Shown here piece after piece: positions 35,822 to 43,795 of a DNA stretch of 64,000 nt. A program made the position numbers and the translations under genes. The stretch is from RBG-16-34-14 sp963798865 (GTDB lineage: Bacteria; Bacteroidota; Ignavibacteria; Ignavibacteriales; Ignavibacteriaceae), in NCBI GenBank assembly GCA_963798865.1, contig CAWCVZ010000005.1, forward strand, positions 62,001 to 126,000, given 5' to 3'. The notes under the pieces were generated by a model that was given only the letters and a program-made list of their open reading frames with translations, did no database searches and had not been told where the DNA came from. The number at the start of each line of letters is the position of its first letter. Position 1 is the first letter of the stretch.

Positions 35822-38792
35822 TTTTATTTGCTGCTTTAAAAGAATTTACTTCTTCTGTTGTTTGTGCAAAATCAAATCCATCGAGGTCATCAAATTCTTT
35901 CTGCTCAAGAGATAGAGAATAAGATTCTTTAATATGCTCTCTAAGGTTTTCCATCTTTAATGAAAGCTCATTCAGCTTCATTTCAGAATGATGAATTTCA
36001 TCAAGAACATTTTCTCTTTCTTTTCTTAACTGGTTCTGCCCTGTTTCTATATCACTTATTTTTAATTTTATTTCAGTGTATTCGCCTTCAATTTTTTCTT
36101 CTTCACCAAGAAGAATTTTCTTTTTCTCTTCAAGTTCATCAAGATGCAATTCATCACTTCTTAAAGATTCATCTATTGAAGTAACTTCTTTAGAAGAAAA
36201 TTGAATGTCGGTTTCTCTTCTTAAAATTGTCTTCCGGATATTATCAATATTTTCATTTGCTCTTTGAACAGCATTTTCAGTATTTCTTTTTTCTCCGCTG
36301 AGTCTTTCAAGCTCAAGGTTATAATTATTTAAATCGGACACCATATTGTTAAATTCTTCTTCAAAAGAATTTAAATTGGTTTCAAGAGATTCTCTTTTCT
36401 TTTCCTCCTGTTTCATTCTTAATCTTAAAGAATTAACAAGATCCTCAAGCTTTATTCTTTCGTTATCTATCCCGTTTGATTCGCCGGCAAGATCTTTTAT
36501 TTCCTGTCTGGTTTTTTCTATTTCATCATTTGCCCGTTTTTTTTCAAACTCAAATTGCCCGATTTGCTTTTCAATATTTGCGAGATCATTTACAAGCATT
36601 TTCCCCTGGTCGGAAAGAACTTTAAGATCGATGTTATTAATTTTTTCTTCAGTCAGATTAATTTTTTCGAGATGTTTTTCAAGCTCATTTTCATGAACTG
36701 GAAGTTCAGCTTTAATTTTATCAAGATATTGTTTCCTTCCGAAAAGAGAATCATCAGCTTTGGGAAGTGAACCAGCTTCAATTATACCAGAGCTCTGAAT
36801 AAAATCACCGCTCAAAGTTGCAAAATTAAATCCTTTATATTTTTCTCTCAGCCTGAAAGCCGAATCAAGTGAATCAACAATTGCAATGTTATTTAAAATT
36901 CTTGTAAAGAAAATCCTCCACTTTTGATCAGCTTTAACTGCATCTTTTGCCCAACCAAGAAAACCTTTTTCTTTAGTAAGATTTTTACTTTTCTTTCTGG
37001 TAAAATAATTCTGTATGCTGTTTAAAAATCCACCATCCTCTTTTTCACTGCTGGTTAAATAAAAACCTGCTTTGCCAATATTTTTTTCTTTAAGATATTT
37101 TATTCCCTTTTTCAGCTCTTCGATTGAATCAATCAGAATATTATTAAGATTATTTTTTAAAGCCGCTTCAATTGCAAAACGGAATTCTTCAGATGTATTT
37201 CCGGCATAAGCAAGAATTGTTTTTTCCCTGCCTGTCCAATCATTACTTTCGAGTAAAGCTTTTGCCCCTTTGGAAACACCTTCAAGATTATCAATCAAAG
37301 ACTGGATAAAACCAACTTTATCTTTCAAAATATTAATAACAGTTTTTATCTCAAGCTCTTTTTCTTTCAGATTATTCAGATCTTTTTCAAGCTCATCCTT
37401 TTCCTTTTGTTTTCTGGAATATTCAGCTTCAGCTTCAACAAGTGCCTCCTCGGTTTTTGATTTTTCATCGTTCAGTTCGGAAATAAATCCAACTGTCTTA
37501 GCAATGTTATTTGTATATGATTGTATTTTTTCATTTGCTTTTGCAATTGCTTTATTCCTGATTTCAATTTGTCTTAAAAGATTTGCAAGATCATTTTCTT
37601 TGTTGGTAATCTCTTTAACCTGTTCAACGAGGGATTGATTTTCCGCTTTAACTTCGTTTCTTTTTTCTTCAAGACTTAATTTTGATTTAGATATTTTCTC
37701 TTCTAAAACTGTCTTATCAGAAGTTTTTCTGGATATAGTTTCCTCAAATTCATTAATAGAAACAGAACCCTCGGCAATAATTTTTTCAGATTCTACTAAT
37801 TGAATTTTAAGTTCTTCGAGTTCCTGTTTAAATCTTTCAACATTTTCTTCAAGTGATCTTTTCTTTTCAAGTTCAACAGAAATTTTTTTCTGCTGGTTAT
37901 AAATTTCATCTCTCTGTAAAGTAACTTCATCCCTTTTTAATTTCAGCTTTGTTTCAGATTCAGCAAGCAGCTTTTTAACATTTTTAATTTTATCTTCAAA
38001 TTCAGATAGACGGGATTCAAGGTTAAGTTTTATTTTAATATTTTCTTCTTTTTTATTTTTGTGAACAATTTTCTCCCCGTTAAATAAAGACAGTTCACGT
38101 TCAGCAAGATTAATTTCTTTTTCTCTCAGAGTAAGAGAAAACCTGTTATACTTATCAGCTCTTTTCGCCTGCCGCTCGAGTGAATTTACTTTCTTTTCAA
38201 CTTCAGTAACTATATCATTAACTCTAGTGAGATCAGCTTTTACCTCTTCAAGTTTTCTTAACGCAAGTCTTCTTCTAAGCTTATATTTATTTACTCCGGC
38301 AGCTTCTTCAAACATAACCCTGCGTTCCTCAGCTTTGTTGCTAAGAATTGTTTCAACCATCTTAAGCTCAATTACTGAGTAAGCATTTGCACCAATACCC
38401 GTATCCATAAAAAGATTGGTGATATCTTTAAGGCGGCAGATGTTTTTATTAAGAAGATATTCACTTTCACCGGATCTGAAAATCCTTCTGGTAATTGTAA
38501 CTTCTGAATAATCAGTGGGAAGAATTCCTTTTGTGTTCTGAATAGTTAGAGAAACCTCAGACATACCCATTGGTTTTTTATTTGAGGTGCCGTTAAAGAT
38601 GACATTCTCCATCTTATCGCTTCTTAAAGCGGCGCTTCTTTGTTCACCAAGGCACCATCTTATTGCATCAACAATATTAGTTTTACCGCAGCCGTTTGGA
38701 CCAACTATAGATGTTACCCCTTCATTGAAAATTACGTTGGTTTTTTGTGCGAATGATTTGAAACCAAATATTTCAAGTTTCGATAGATACAT
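35805..38792 (-). CDS. smc: Chromosome segregation protein SMC, N-terminal ATPase and coiled-coil part
   Basis: 995 residues: N-terminal ATPase with KLEIFGFKSFAQKT and Walker A GPNGCGKTNIVDAIRWCLGE, a long coiled coil (about 170-500), a hinge (about 505-665, with GFLGWAKDAVKAD and FATLSGDFIQSSG), then the return coil. The frame ends at NKKSRSD before the C-terminal ATPase half, which lies in the next frame (35180-35821). Together they give a full-length SMC of about 1200 residues, the chromosome condensin. The ATG overlaps the stop of the GH2-like gene (TAATG). Confidence 0.93.
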   Translation of the reverse strand: MYLSKLEIFGFKSFAQKTNVIFNEGVTSIVGPNGCGKTNIVDAIRWCLGEQRSAALRSDKMENVIFNGTSNKKPMGMSEVSLTIQNTKGILPTDYSEVTITRRIFRSGESEYLLNKNICRLKDITNLFMDTGIGANAYSVIELKMVETILSNKAEERRVMFEEAAGVNKYKLRRRLALRKLEEVKADLTRVNDIVTEVEKKVNSLERQAKRADKYNRFSLTLREKEINLAERELSLFNGEKIVHKNKKEENIKIKLNLESRLSEFEDKIKNVKKLLAESETKLKLKRDEVTLQRDEIYNQQKKISVELEKKRSLEENVERFKQELEELKIQLVESEKIIAEGSVSINEFEETISRKTSDKTVLEEKISKSKLSLEEKRNEVKAENQSLVEQVKEITNKENDLANLLRQIEIRNKAIAKANEKIQSYTNNIAKTVGFISELNDEKSKTEEALVEAEAEYSRKQKEKDELEKDLNNLKEKELEIKTVINILKDKVGFIQSLIDNLEGVSKGAKALLESNDWTGREKTILAYAGNTSEEFRFAIEAALKNNLNNILIDSIEELKKGIKYLKEKNIGKAGFYLTSSEKEDGGFLNSIQNYFTRKKSKNLTKEKGFLGWAKDAVKADQKWRIFFTRILNNIAIVDSLDSAFRLREKYKGFNFATLSGDFIQSSGIIEAGSLPKADDSLFGRKQYLDKIKAELPVHENELEKHLEKINLTEEKINNIDLKVLSDQGKMLVNDLANIEKQIGQFEFEKKRANDEIEKTRQEIKDLAGESNGIDNERIKLEDLVNSLRLRMKQEEKKRESLETNLNSFEEEFNNMVSDLNNYNLELERLSGEKRNTENAVQRANENIDNIRKTILRRETDIQFSSKEVTSIDESLRSDELHLDELEEKKKILLGEEEKIEGEYTEIKLKISDIETGQNQLRKERENVLDEIHHSEMKLNELSLKMENLREHIKESYSLSLEQKEFDDLDGFDFAQTTEEVNSFKAANKKSRSD

Positions 38793-41395
38793 TAAAGAAG
38801 ATCACTGATATTATATTGTTTAAATGTCAGCAGAAGATAATCAATAAAGGAATTTTTTACTTCAAAATATAAAACAACTGCGCATATTAAGATCACGACA
38901 ATAATAATACTGTATAAATAGACACGCCCGGGATTAATATCATAAATAACATATATTCCTTTCATCAGGCGGTAAAAAATCCAAATTGCAAAAAGCAGCA
39001 ATCCTGCATAGATGTAAGTGTTTGCTGTTTCTGCAGCAAGTGCGCGATAAAGAATTATTCCTACAGGGATTAAAAGTATGAGAGGGACCAGCGCCCAAAC
39101 AACGCTGAAATAAATTCCGCTTAAATAAACCCTGTTCTTTACGAACAACGATGAAAATTTTATTACGACAACCAATAAAATTATTAATACAATAAATAAT
39201 ACCGATAACCAGATTATTGCTGGGAATGGATGCCAGGCAAGGTAGCTTATAATTCCAATTAAAGATGTACTTCCAAATGAGAGTAATACTTTTTCAAATA
39301 CAATATTATCTTTTAAATAATAAAGGAGTGAGCTTAAAATAAGTGCCATTACAACTGCAAGTACAAATGCCATTATTGTGCTATGATAGCTTGACATTAT
39401 CCTTTGATCTCTCACGTCTGCAAAAAAATTATACGGACGAAGCAGTGCGCGTGAAGCATCTTCTCTAAATTTTCTGCCTGAGTTTACAAGCACTCCGATT
39501 ATTAAAGCAAGTATAAGCCCAATAACAATAAATGCCATCGGTGAGCTGTCGCTTTTTATTCCTATCGGAATTGTAACTCTTTCTGTATTATGAAGCTTAG
39601 ACTGAACAACTTTCTCACTTAAAAAAACAGTTCCCCTATCTTCACTAATTAAACCAATATTGTAATCTCTGTTTTTATTATATCCTGAGATAAGCGAGGC
39701 ATAATCACCACGGTAATTAAACATTGTATTAATAAAATATCCGGATATTTTTCCATCGGGAAATGCTGTAATAAAATCTTCAAAATATTTTGCCTGGGCT
39801 TCGTATGTATTTTCATTGGAATATCCATTTGAATTTCCTGAACTAACGAAATAAGTAACTGAGCTTATAAATACTTTGCCTTTGCCAAGTTCCTCAATTG
39901 AACGGTTAAAACCTGAAGTGTCTTTATCAATTGAGTTAGCTGCTATTTCAATTCCATACAGGTCAAGATTATCAATCTTTTGAATATTTGTATTTGCAAA
40001 TGAAGCATAGCTTAGTAATCTTTTTTCTTTGGGTAAAGAATTTTCTAATTCTATAATCAGGTTCTGATGTTCTTTAAGATAAGGAAGATACGAACTGCCG
40101 AGACCTATTCCGGCAAACGCTCCGAATCCGGAGTAACCTTTAATAAACTCTGCCAGATAATTTTTACATCTTGTAATAAAATCCGGGTTTGCAGAAATGT
40201 CTGCGGGAACAAAATTAAGTGGTATCTCTAAAAAAGAAAGAAGACCGTATTTTTCACATAATCTGAGATAATAAGGATGAGGTACCGATTTTGCAAAACG
40301 CACACAATTAAATCCGGTTTGAACAATGGTTTTTATATCATCTTCCATCTGTTTGAATGAAGCAAGATTACCGGATTCACCAAAAGATGGAATGTAAGTT
40401 ACACCATGCAAAAAAAATGGCTGTCCGTTTAATTCCAAAGCATCATAGGATGCAGATAAGAAGTAAACAGGAAATTCTTTTTTTATTTTATCTAAAACTT
40501 CACCGTTATGTGTTAAAGAAATTTCAAGAGTATAAAGCTGTGGAAAATCAGGTGACCAGATTACAGGGTTGGAAATATCAAGAGAATGGACAAGCTGTTT
40601 ATCTGCATTTCTTTTTAATTCAAACTGTAATGCTTTAGTTTGAGCGGCGATAGTTTTATCAGGATTATAAACTGTAATTGAGATTTCAAAATTATTTTTT
40701 GAGGCTAGCGTATCGGTAATTTGTTTAAATTCTTTATTGGAGATCTGTTCATTTATATTTAGCTGAAGATGGTTTGATTTTGATTCCCTTCCGAAAGAAA
40801 AATCAAATCCTGAAATGGAAATATTTGGTTCCAGGTAAAGATAAACATCTCTTAATATTCCGCCATAGTTAGCCGGGAAAAGAAATTTTTGTTTGAGCGG
40901 AATTGTATTTTCAGAATCCGGAATATAAGTAAGCTTTACAGAAAGCAAATTGTTTTTATCAGAGTGCAGAATATCTCTTGGTAATTCTACAAAGAAAGGA
41001 TATTCACCACCCCTGTGCCTGTAAATTACAATTCCGTTTACAATAATATCAGCAAGATAATTTAAACCAAGAAAATACAGTTTTATCTTTTTCTCTTTTA
41101 CCTGCTGAGTGGAAAGACTGAAATTCCTTTCAAAAATTAATTCAGCATTACCTTTAAAGATTGAAGGAATATTAATAACCGCTTTCTTCGGTTCTTCATC
41201 TTTTGCAGAATATACAGTCCATTGACCATTTAGTGGAATGATACTCCTTGTTTCACTTAAGCCGAAAAAAGATGAATCTGAAAGATTGAGTTGATATCCC
41301 GGTAATTCTTTAAAAATTATTTGGGAATAAGAAGATTGGTGGATAAATAAGAGAAGAAAAATTATTAAAAAATACCTGATTTTGGGAAATCCCAT
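38792..41395 (-). CDS. GH2-like secreted domain fused to a multi-pass membrane domain
   Basis: 867 residues. A signal peptide (about 1-24) precedes a glycoside-hydrolase-2-style layout: a sugar-binding jelly roll (PLNGQWTVYS, LYFLGLNYLADIIVNG, GGILRDVYLYLEP), an immunoglobulin-like domain and a TIM-barrel (LNGQPFFLHGVTYIPSFGESG, TGFNCVRFAKSVPHPYYLRL). Where active GH2 enzymes have Asn-Glu, this one reads GIGLGSSYLP, so the acid/base Glu seems lost. From about 615 there are six to seven membrane helices of Yip1-like look. A binding or sensing role is more likely than hydrolysis. It heads a long operon with a clear promoter. Confidence 0.75.
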   Translation of the reverse strand: MGFPKIRYFLIIFLLLFIHQSSYSQIIFKELPGYQLNLSDSSFFGLSETRSIIPLNGQWTVYSAKDEEPKKAVINIPSIFKGNAELIFERNFSLSTQQVKEKKIKLYFLGLNYLADIIVNGIVIYRHRGGEYPFFVELPRDILHSDKNNLLSVKLTYIPDSENTIPLKQKFLFPANYGGILRDVYLYLEPNISISGFDFSFGRESKSNHLQLNINEQISNKEFKQITDTLASKNNFEISITVYNPDKTIAAQTKALQFELKRNADKQLVHSLDISNPVIWSPDFPQLYTLEISLTHNGEVLDKIKKEFPVYFLSASYDALELNGQPFFLHGVTYIPSFGESGNLASFKQMEDDIKTIVQTGFNCVRFAKSVPHPYYLRLCEKYGLLSFLEIPLNFVPADISANPDFITRCKNYLAEFIKGYSGFGAFAGIGLGSSYLPYLKEHQNLIIELENSLPKEKRLLSYASFANTNIQKIDNLDLYGIEIAANSIDKDTSGFNRSIEELGKGKVFISSVTYFVSSGNSNGYSNENTYEAQAKYFEDFITAFPDGKISGYFINTMFNYRGDYASLISGYNKNRDYNIGLISEDRGTVFLSEKVVQSKLHNTERVTIPIGIKSDSSPMAFIVIGLILALIIGVLVNSGRKFREDASRALLRPYNFFADVRDQRIMSSYHSTIMAFVLAVVMALILSSLLYYLKDNIVFEKVLLSFGSTSLIGIISYLAWHPFPAIIWLSVLFIVLIILLVVVIKFSSLFVKNRVYLSGIYFSVVWALVPLILLIPVGIILYRALAAETANTYIYAGLLLFAIWIFYRLMKGIYVIYDINPGRVYLYSIIIVVILICAVVLYFEVKNSFIDYLLLTFKQYNISDLL

Positions 41396-41433
41396 CCGTT
41401 AATGATTATCCTAATTTTATAAAATTAAACTTA

Positions 41434-41464
41434 CAAATATACTAACGGAATGAGGGGTATGCAA
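41434..41464 (-). promoter_or_regulatory. Bacteroidota-type promoter upstream of the GH2-like gene
   Basis: On the minus strand TTGCAT is followed after 17 bases by TATATTTG, a perfect match to the TAnnTTTG -7 element of Bacteroidota housekeeping promoters. It lies about 40 bases before the GH2-like ATG and probably drives the operon running through smc and the lipid A genes. Confidence 0.65.
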
Positions 41465-41530
41465 TGAAGTAAACCGCATTCTCTGATATTTTAATTTATT
41501 TGATGCCGCTAAATCTTTAAAAATAAAAGA

Positions 41531-42286
41531 TCAGGCAGCCTGTATAATACCAATAAAGGAATCGGCTTTTAAGCATGCGCCGCCAACCAATGCGCCATCA
41601 ATATCAGGTTGAGAAAGAAGTTCTTTTGCATTATCGGGCTTCACACTTCCTCCGTATTGAATCGTAAGATTGTCAGCAGTGCTTGAAGAATATTTATCTG
41701 CAATTAATTTTCTAATAAAAAAATGAACATCCTGAGCCTGCTGTGGAGTGGCATTTCTTCCGGTTCCTATTGCCCATACCGGCTCATAAGCTATAATAAT
41801 GTTTGCAAAATCTTTTTCAGTAATATCCTGCAATCCTTCAATTACCTGTTTTTTAACGACATCATTGGTAATGTTTTTTTCACGTTCTTCCAATGTTTCC
41901 CCAATGCAGAAAATAACTTTCAAACCCTGTTCAAGAGATTTTTTTATTTTTTTATTAATCGTTTCATTAGTTTCTTTAAAAATTGTTCTTCTTTCGGAAT
42001 GACCAATGATAACATATTCGCAGCCAACACTTTTAAGCATCAAAGGTGAGATTTCACCTGTAAAAGCTCCGCTGTTTTCAAAATAAACATTCTGCGCACC
42101 AAGTTTTATTGAAGTATTTTTTATTAAAGAGTTTGCTTCACTCAGTGAAGTGAAAGGCGGGCAAATAATTACTTCGCAATTAACTTTTAAGTTTGATAAT
42201 CCGCTTGTTAATCTTGTAATAAGATTTTGAGTTTCGGACAAATCGTTATTCATTTTCCAGTTGCCAGCTATAACTTTCTTTCTCAT
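41531..42286 (-). CDS. tpiA: Triosephosphate isomerase
   Basis: It interconverts dihydroxyacetone phosphate and glyceraldehyde 3-phosphate in glycolysis. 251 residues, full length. Substrate-binding Asn/Lys in GNWKMN (9 and 11), catalytic His in IIGHSERR, catalytic Glu in YEPVWAIGTG, and the phosphate-binding IQYGGSVKPDN and DGALVGGACL. It stands as a single gene with a 373-base gap upstream toward queC. Confidence 0.97.
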   Translation of the reverse strand: MRKKVIAGNWKMNNDLSETQNLITRLTSGLSNLKVNCEVIICPPFTSLSEANSLIKNTSIKLGAQNVYFENSGAFTGEISPLMLKSVGCEYVIIGHSERRTIFKETNETINKKIKKSLEQGLKVIFCIGETLEEREKNITNDVVKKQVIEGLQDITEKDFANIIIAYEPVWAIGTGRNATPQQAQDVHFFIRKLIADKYSSSTADNLTIQYGGSVKPDNAKELLSQPDIDGALVGGACLKADSFIGIIQAA

Positions 42287-42324
42287 AAAATTCCTTTTTT
42301 TAAAAAATTAAATCGAAACCACTG

Positions 42325-42332
42325 CAAAATTA
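42325..42332 (-). promoter_or_regulatory. Candidate -7 element for tpiA
   Basis: The minus strand reads TAATTTTG, matching TAnnTTTG, about 40 bases before the tpiA start. The -33 region is not convincing, so this is only a candidate. Confidence 0.3.
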
Positions 42333-42542
42333 ATAAACTATGATGTCAGTAAAAAATAATCATTCCTTAATTGCACAAAATGAATTGATAAACTAATTGA
42401 ATTAATTTCTTGTTACCGATTGGTCTGATGGTTGGAGGAGATATTTTTTAAATTTTTGAGGGTAAAAAGAAATAATTCCAGCCAATTTTCAGTTTCCAGT
42501 CTTTGACGATTTTCTTATTTTACCCCAAATTATTGATTAGAC

Positions 42543-42616
42543 TTTTCGTAATTCAGGACTCCAGTCCCGAAGTTAAATTAATATAAAGCTCAGATTTGGA
42601 AATCTGAGCTACGAAA
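42543..42616. repeat. REP/BIME-like palindromic element upstream of queC
   Basis: A 74-base structured unit in the 373-base gap between tpiA and queC. The outer arms TTTCGTA and TACGAAA enclose two hairpins: GGACT-CC-AGTCC (42556-42567), and an eleven-base perfect stem AGCTCAGATTT/AAATCTGAGCT (42587-42610). On the minus strand the second hairpin is preceded by GTAG, the tetranucleotide found beside REP palindromes mobilised by RAYT transposases. The rest of the gap (42287-42542 and 42617-42659) shows no gene; I looked for a preQ1 riboswitch and did not find one. Confidence 0.6.
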
Positions 42617-42659
42617 TTTTCTTTGTTGTTTAATAAACTTAATTTGATAAAAACATAAA

Positions 42660-43358
42660 ATGAAAAAAGCGGTTATTGCATTAAGCGGCGGAATGGATAG
42701 TTGTGTTACGGCTGCTATTGCAAAAAAAGATTATGATGAATTGTTTGCTTTCCATGCTAACTATGGACAAAGAACTTTAAACCGTGAGCTGAAATCTTTT
42801 AATGATGTTGCAGATTATTATAAAATTAATAAAAAGCTTATAGTGGATTTTAAATATCTTGCAGAGATCGGCGGATCATCTCTTACAGATAAAAATATAG
42901 AAGTCGCTGAAGCTGATCTTACAACTAAAAAAGTTCCCGGTTCGTATGTACCTTTCAGGAATTCAAATATTCTTTCAGCCTGTGTAAGCTGGGCAGAAGT
43001 TGTTAACGCTGAAGCAATTTTCATAGGTGCTGTTTATGAAGATTCATCCGGTTATCCAGATTGCAGACCGGAATATTTTTCTGCTTTTGAAAAAATGATT
43101 GACCTGGGAACAAAACCTGAAACAAAAATTAAAATAATAACTCCGGTTATTCATCTTTCAAAAGAAGAAATAGTTAAGAAAGGAATTGAATTAAATGCGC
43201 CGCTTCATCTAACATGGTCTTGTTATACAGATGAAGAAATTGCCTGCGGTGTTTGTGATAGCTGCGCTTTAAGATTACGTGGTTTTCAAAAAGCAGGAAT
43301 TGAAGATCCAATTGAATATAAAGTAAAACCTAATTACACAGTGATAAGTAATCAATAA
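42660..43358 (+). CDS. queC: 7-cyano-7-deazaguanine synthase
   Basis: It converts 7-carboxy-7-deazaguanine to preQ0 using ATP and ammonia. 232 residues with the PP-loop ALSGGMDSC (7-15), FHANYGQRTLNRE, PGSYVPFRNSNILSAC, and four zinc cysteines in the C-terminus (SCYTDEEIACGVCDSCALR). It is followed 69 bases later by queF, giving consecutive queuosine-precursor steps. Confidence 0.96.
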   Translation: MKKAVIALSGGMDSCVTAAIAKKDYDELFAFHANYGQRTLNRELKSFNDVADYYKINKKLIVDFKYLAEIGGSSLTDKNIEVAEADLTTKKVPGSYVPFRNSNILSACVSWAEVVNAEAIFIGAVYEDSSGYPDCRPEYFSAFEKMIDLGTKPETKIKIITPVIHLSKEEIVKKGIELNAPLHLTWSCYTDEEIACGVCDSCALRLRGFQKAGIEDPIEYKVKPNYTVISNQ

Positions 43359-43424
43359 TCGGTTATCAGTTGCTCTTTCACTGATTACAGATTACCAATC
43401 ACCGATTATAAATTATAGAGTACT
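43349..43424. repeat. Period-7 inverted repeat between queC and queF
   Basis: The left arm carries GTGATAA, GTAATCA, ATAATCG, GTTATCA; the right arm GATTACA, GATTACC, AATCACC, GATTATA, AATTATA. The arms are roughly complementary. The element begins inside the last codons of queC and fills the intergenic gap. Confidence 0.55.
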
Positions 43425-43427
43425 GAG

Positions 43428-43793
43428 ATGGCAAATAAAAATCTTTTAGAAACTTTCGACAATGCATATCCCGGCAGAGATTATAATATAATTCACACTG
43501 CCCCCGAGTTTACTTCTGTTTGTCCAAAAACTGGTCAACCGGATTTTGGAAAATTGATAATTGAATATATTCCTGATAAACTTTGTATTGAATTAAAATC
43601 CCTGAAATTTTACCTTAACTCTTACAGGAATGATGGTATTTTTTATGAGAGCGTTACAAATATGATTCTTGATGACCTCGTTGAAGCCTGTAAACCAAGG
43701 TATATGTTAATTACTGCCGAGTTTAATGTTCGTGGCGGTATTTCCTCCATAATTGAAGCAGAGTTTGTGAAAAAAGATTTTCTAAAAAAATAA
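43428..43793 (+). CDS. queF: NADPH-dependent 7-cyano-7-deazaguanine reductase (preQ1 synthase)
   Basis: It reduces the nitrile of preQ0 to the amine preQ1. At 121 residues it is the short, unimodular type. The catalytic Cys32 and Asp39 lie in TSVCPKTGQPDFG, and the NADPH/substrate motif is ELKSLKFYLNSYRNDGIFYE with the family Glu. It lies downstream of queC and two bases before glnD. Confidence 0.96.
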   Translation: MANKNLLETFDNAYPGRDYNIIHTAPEFTSVCPKTGQPDFGKLIIEYIPDKLCIELKSLKFYLNSYRNDGIFYESVTNMILDDLVEACKPRYMLITAEFNVRGGISSIIEAEFVKKDFLKK

Positions 43794-43795
43794 AT

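Noticed and set aside
35800..35830. Programmed -1 ribosomal frameshift in smc
   Set aside because: The required shift is +1 (or -2), the preceding base does not fit a classic slippery heptamer, and several other genes show the same kind of break. Error or transcriptional slippage is simpler.
42617..42659. preQ1 riboswitch before queC
   Set aside because: The short leader is A/T-rich and shows neither the hairpin nor the downstream pairing tail expected for preQ1-I.
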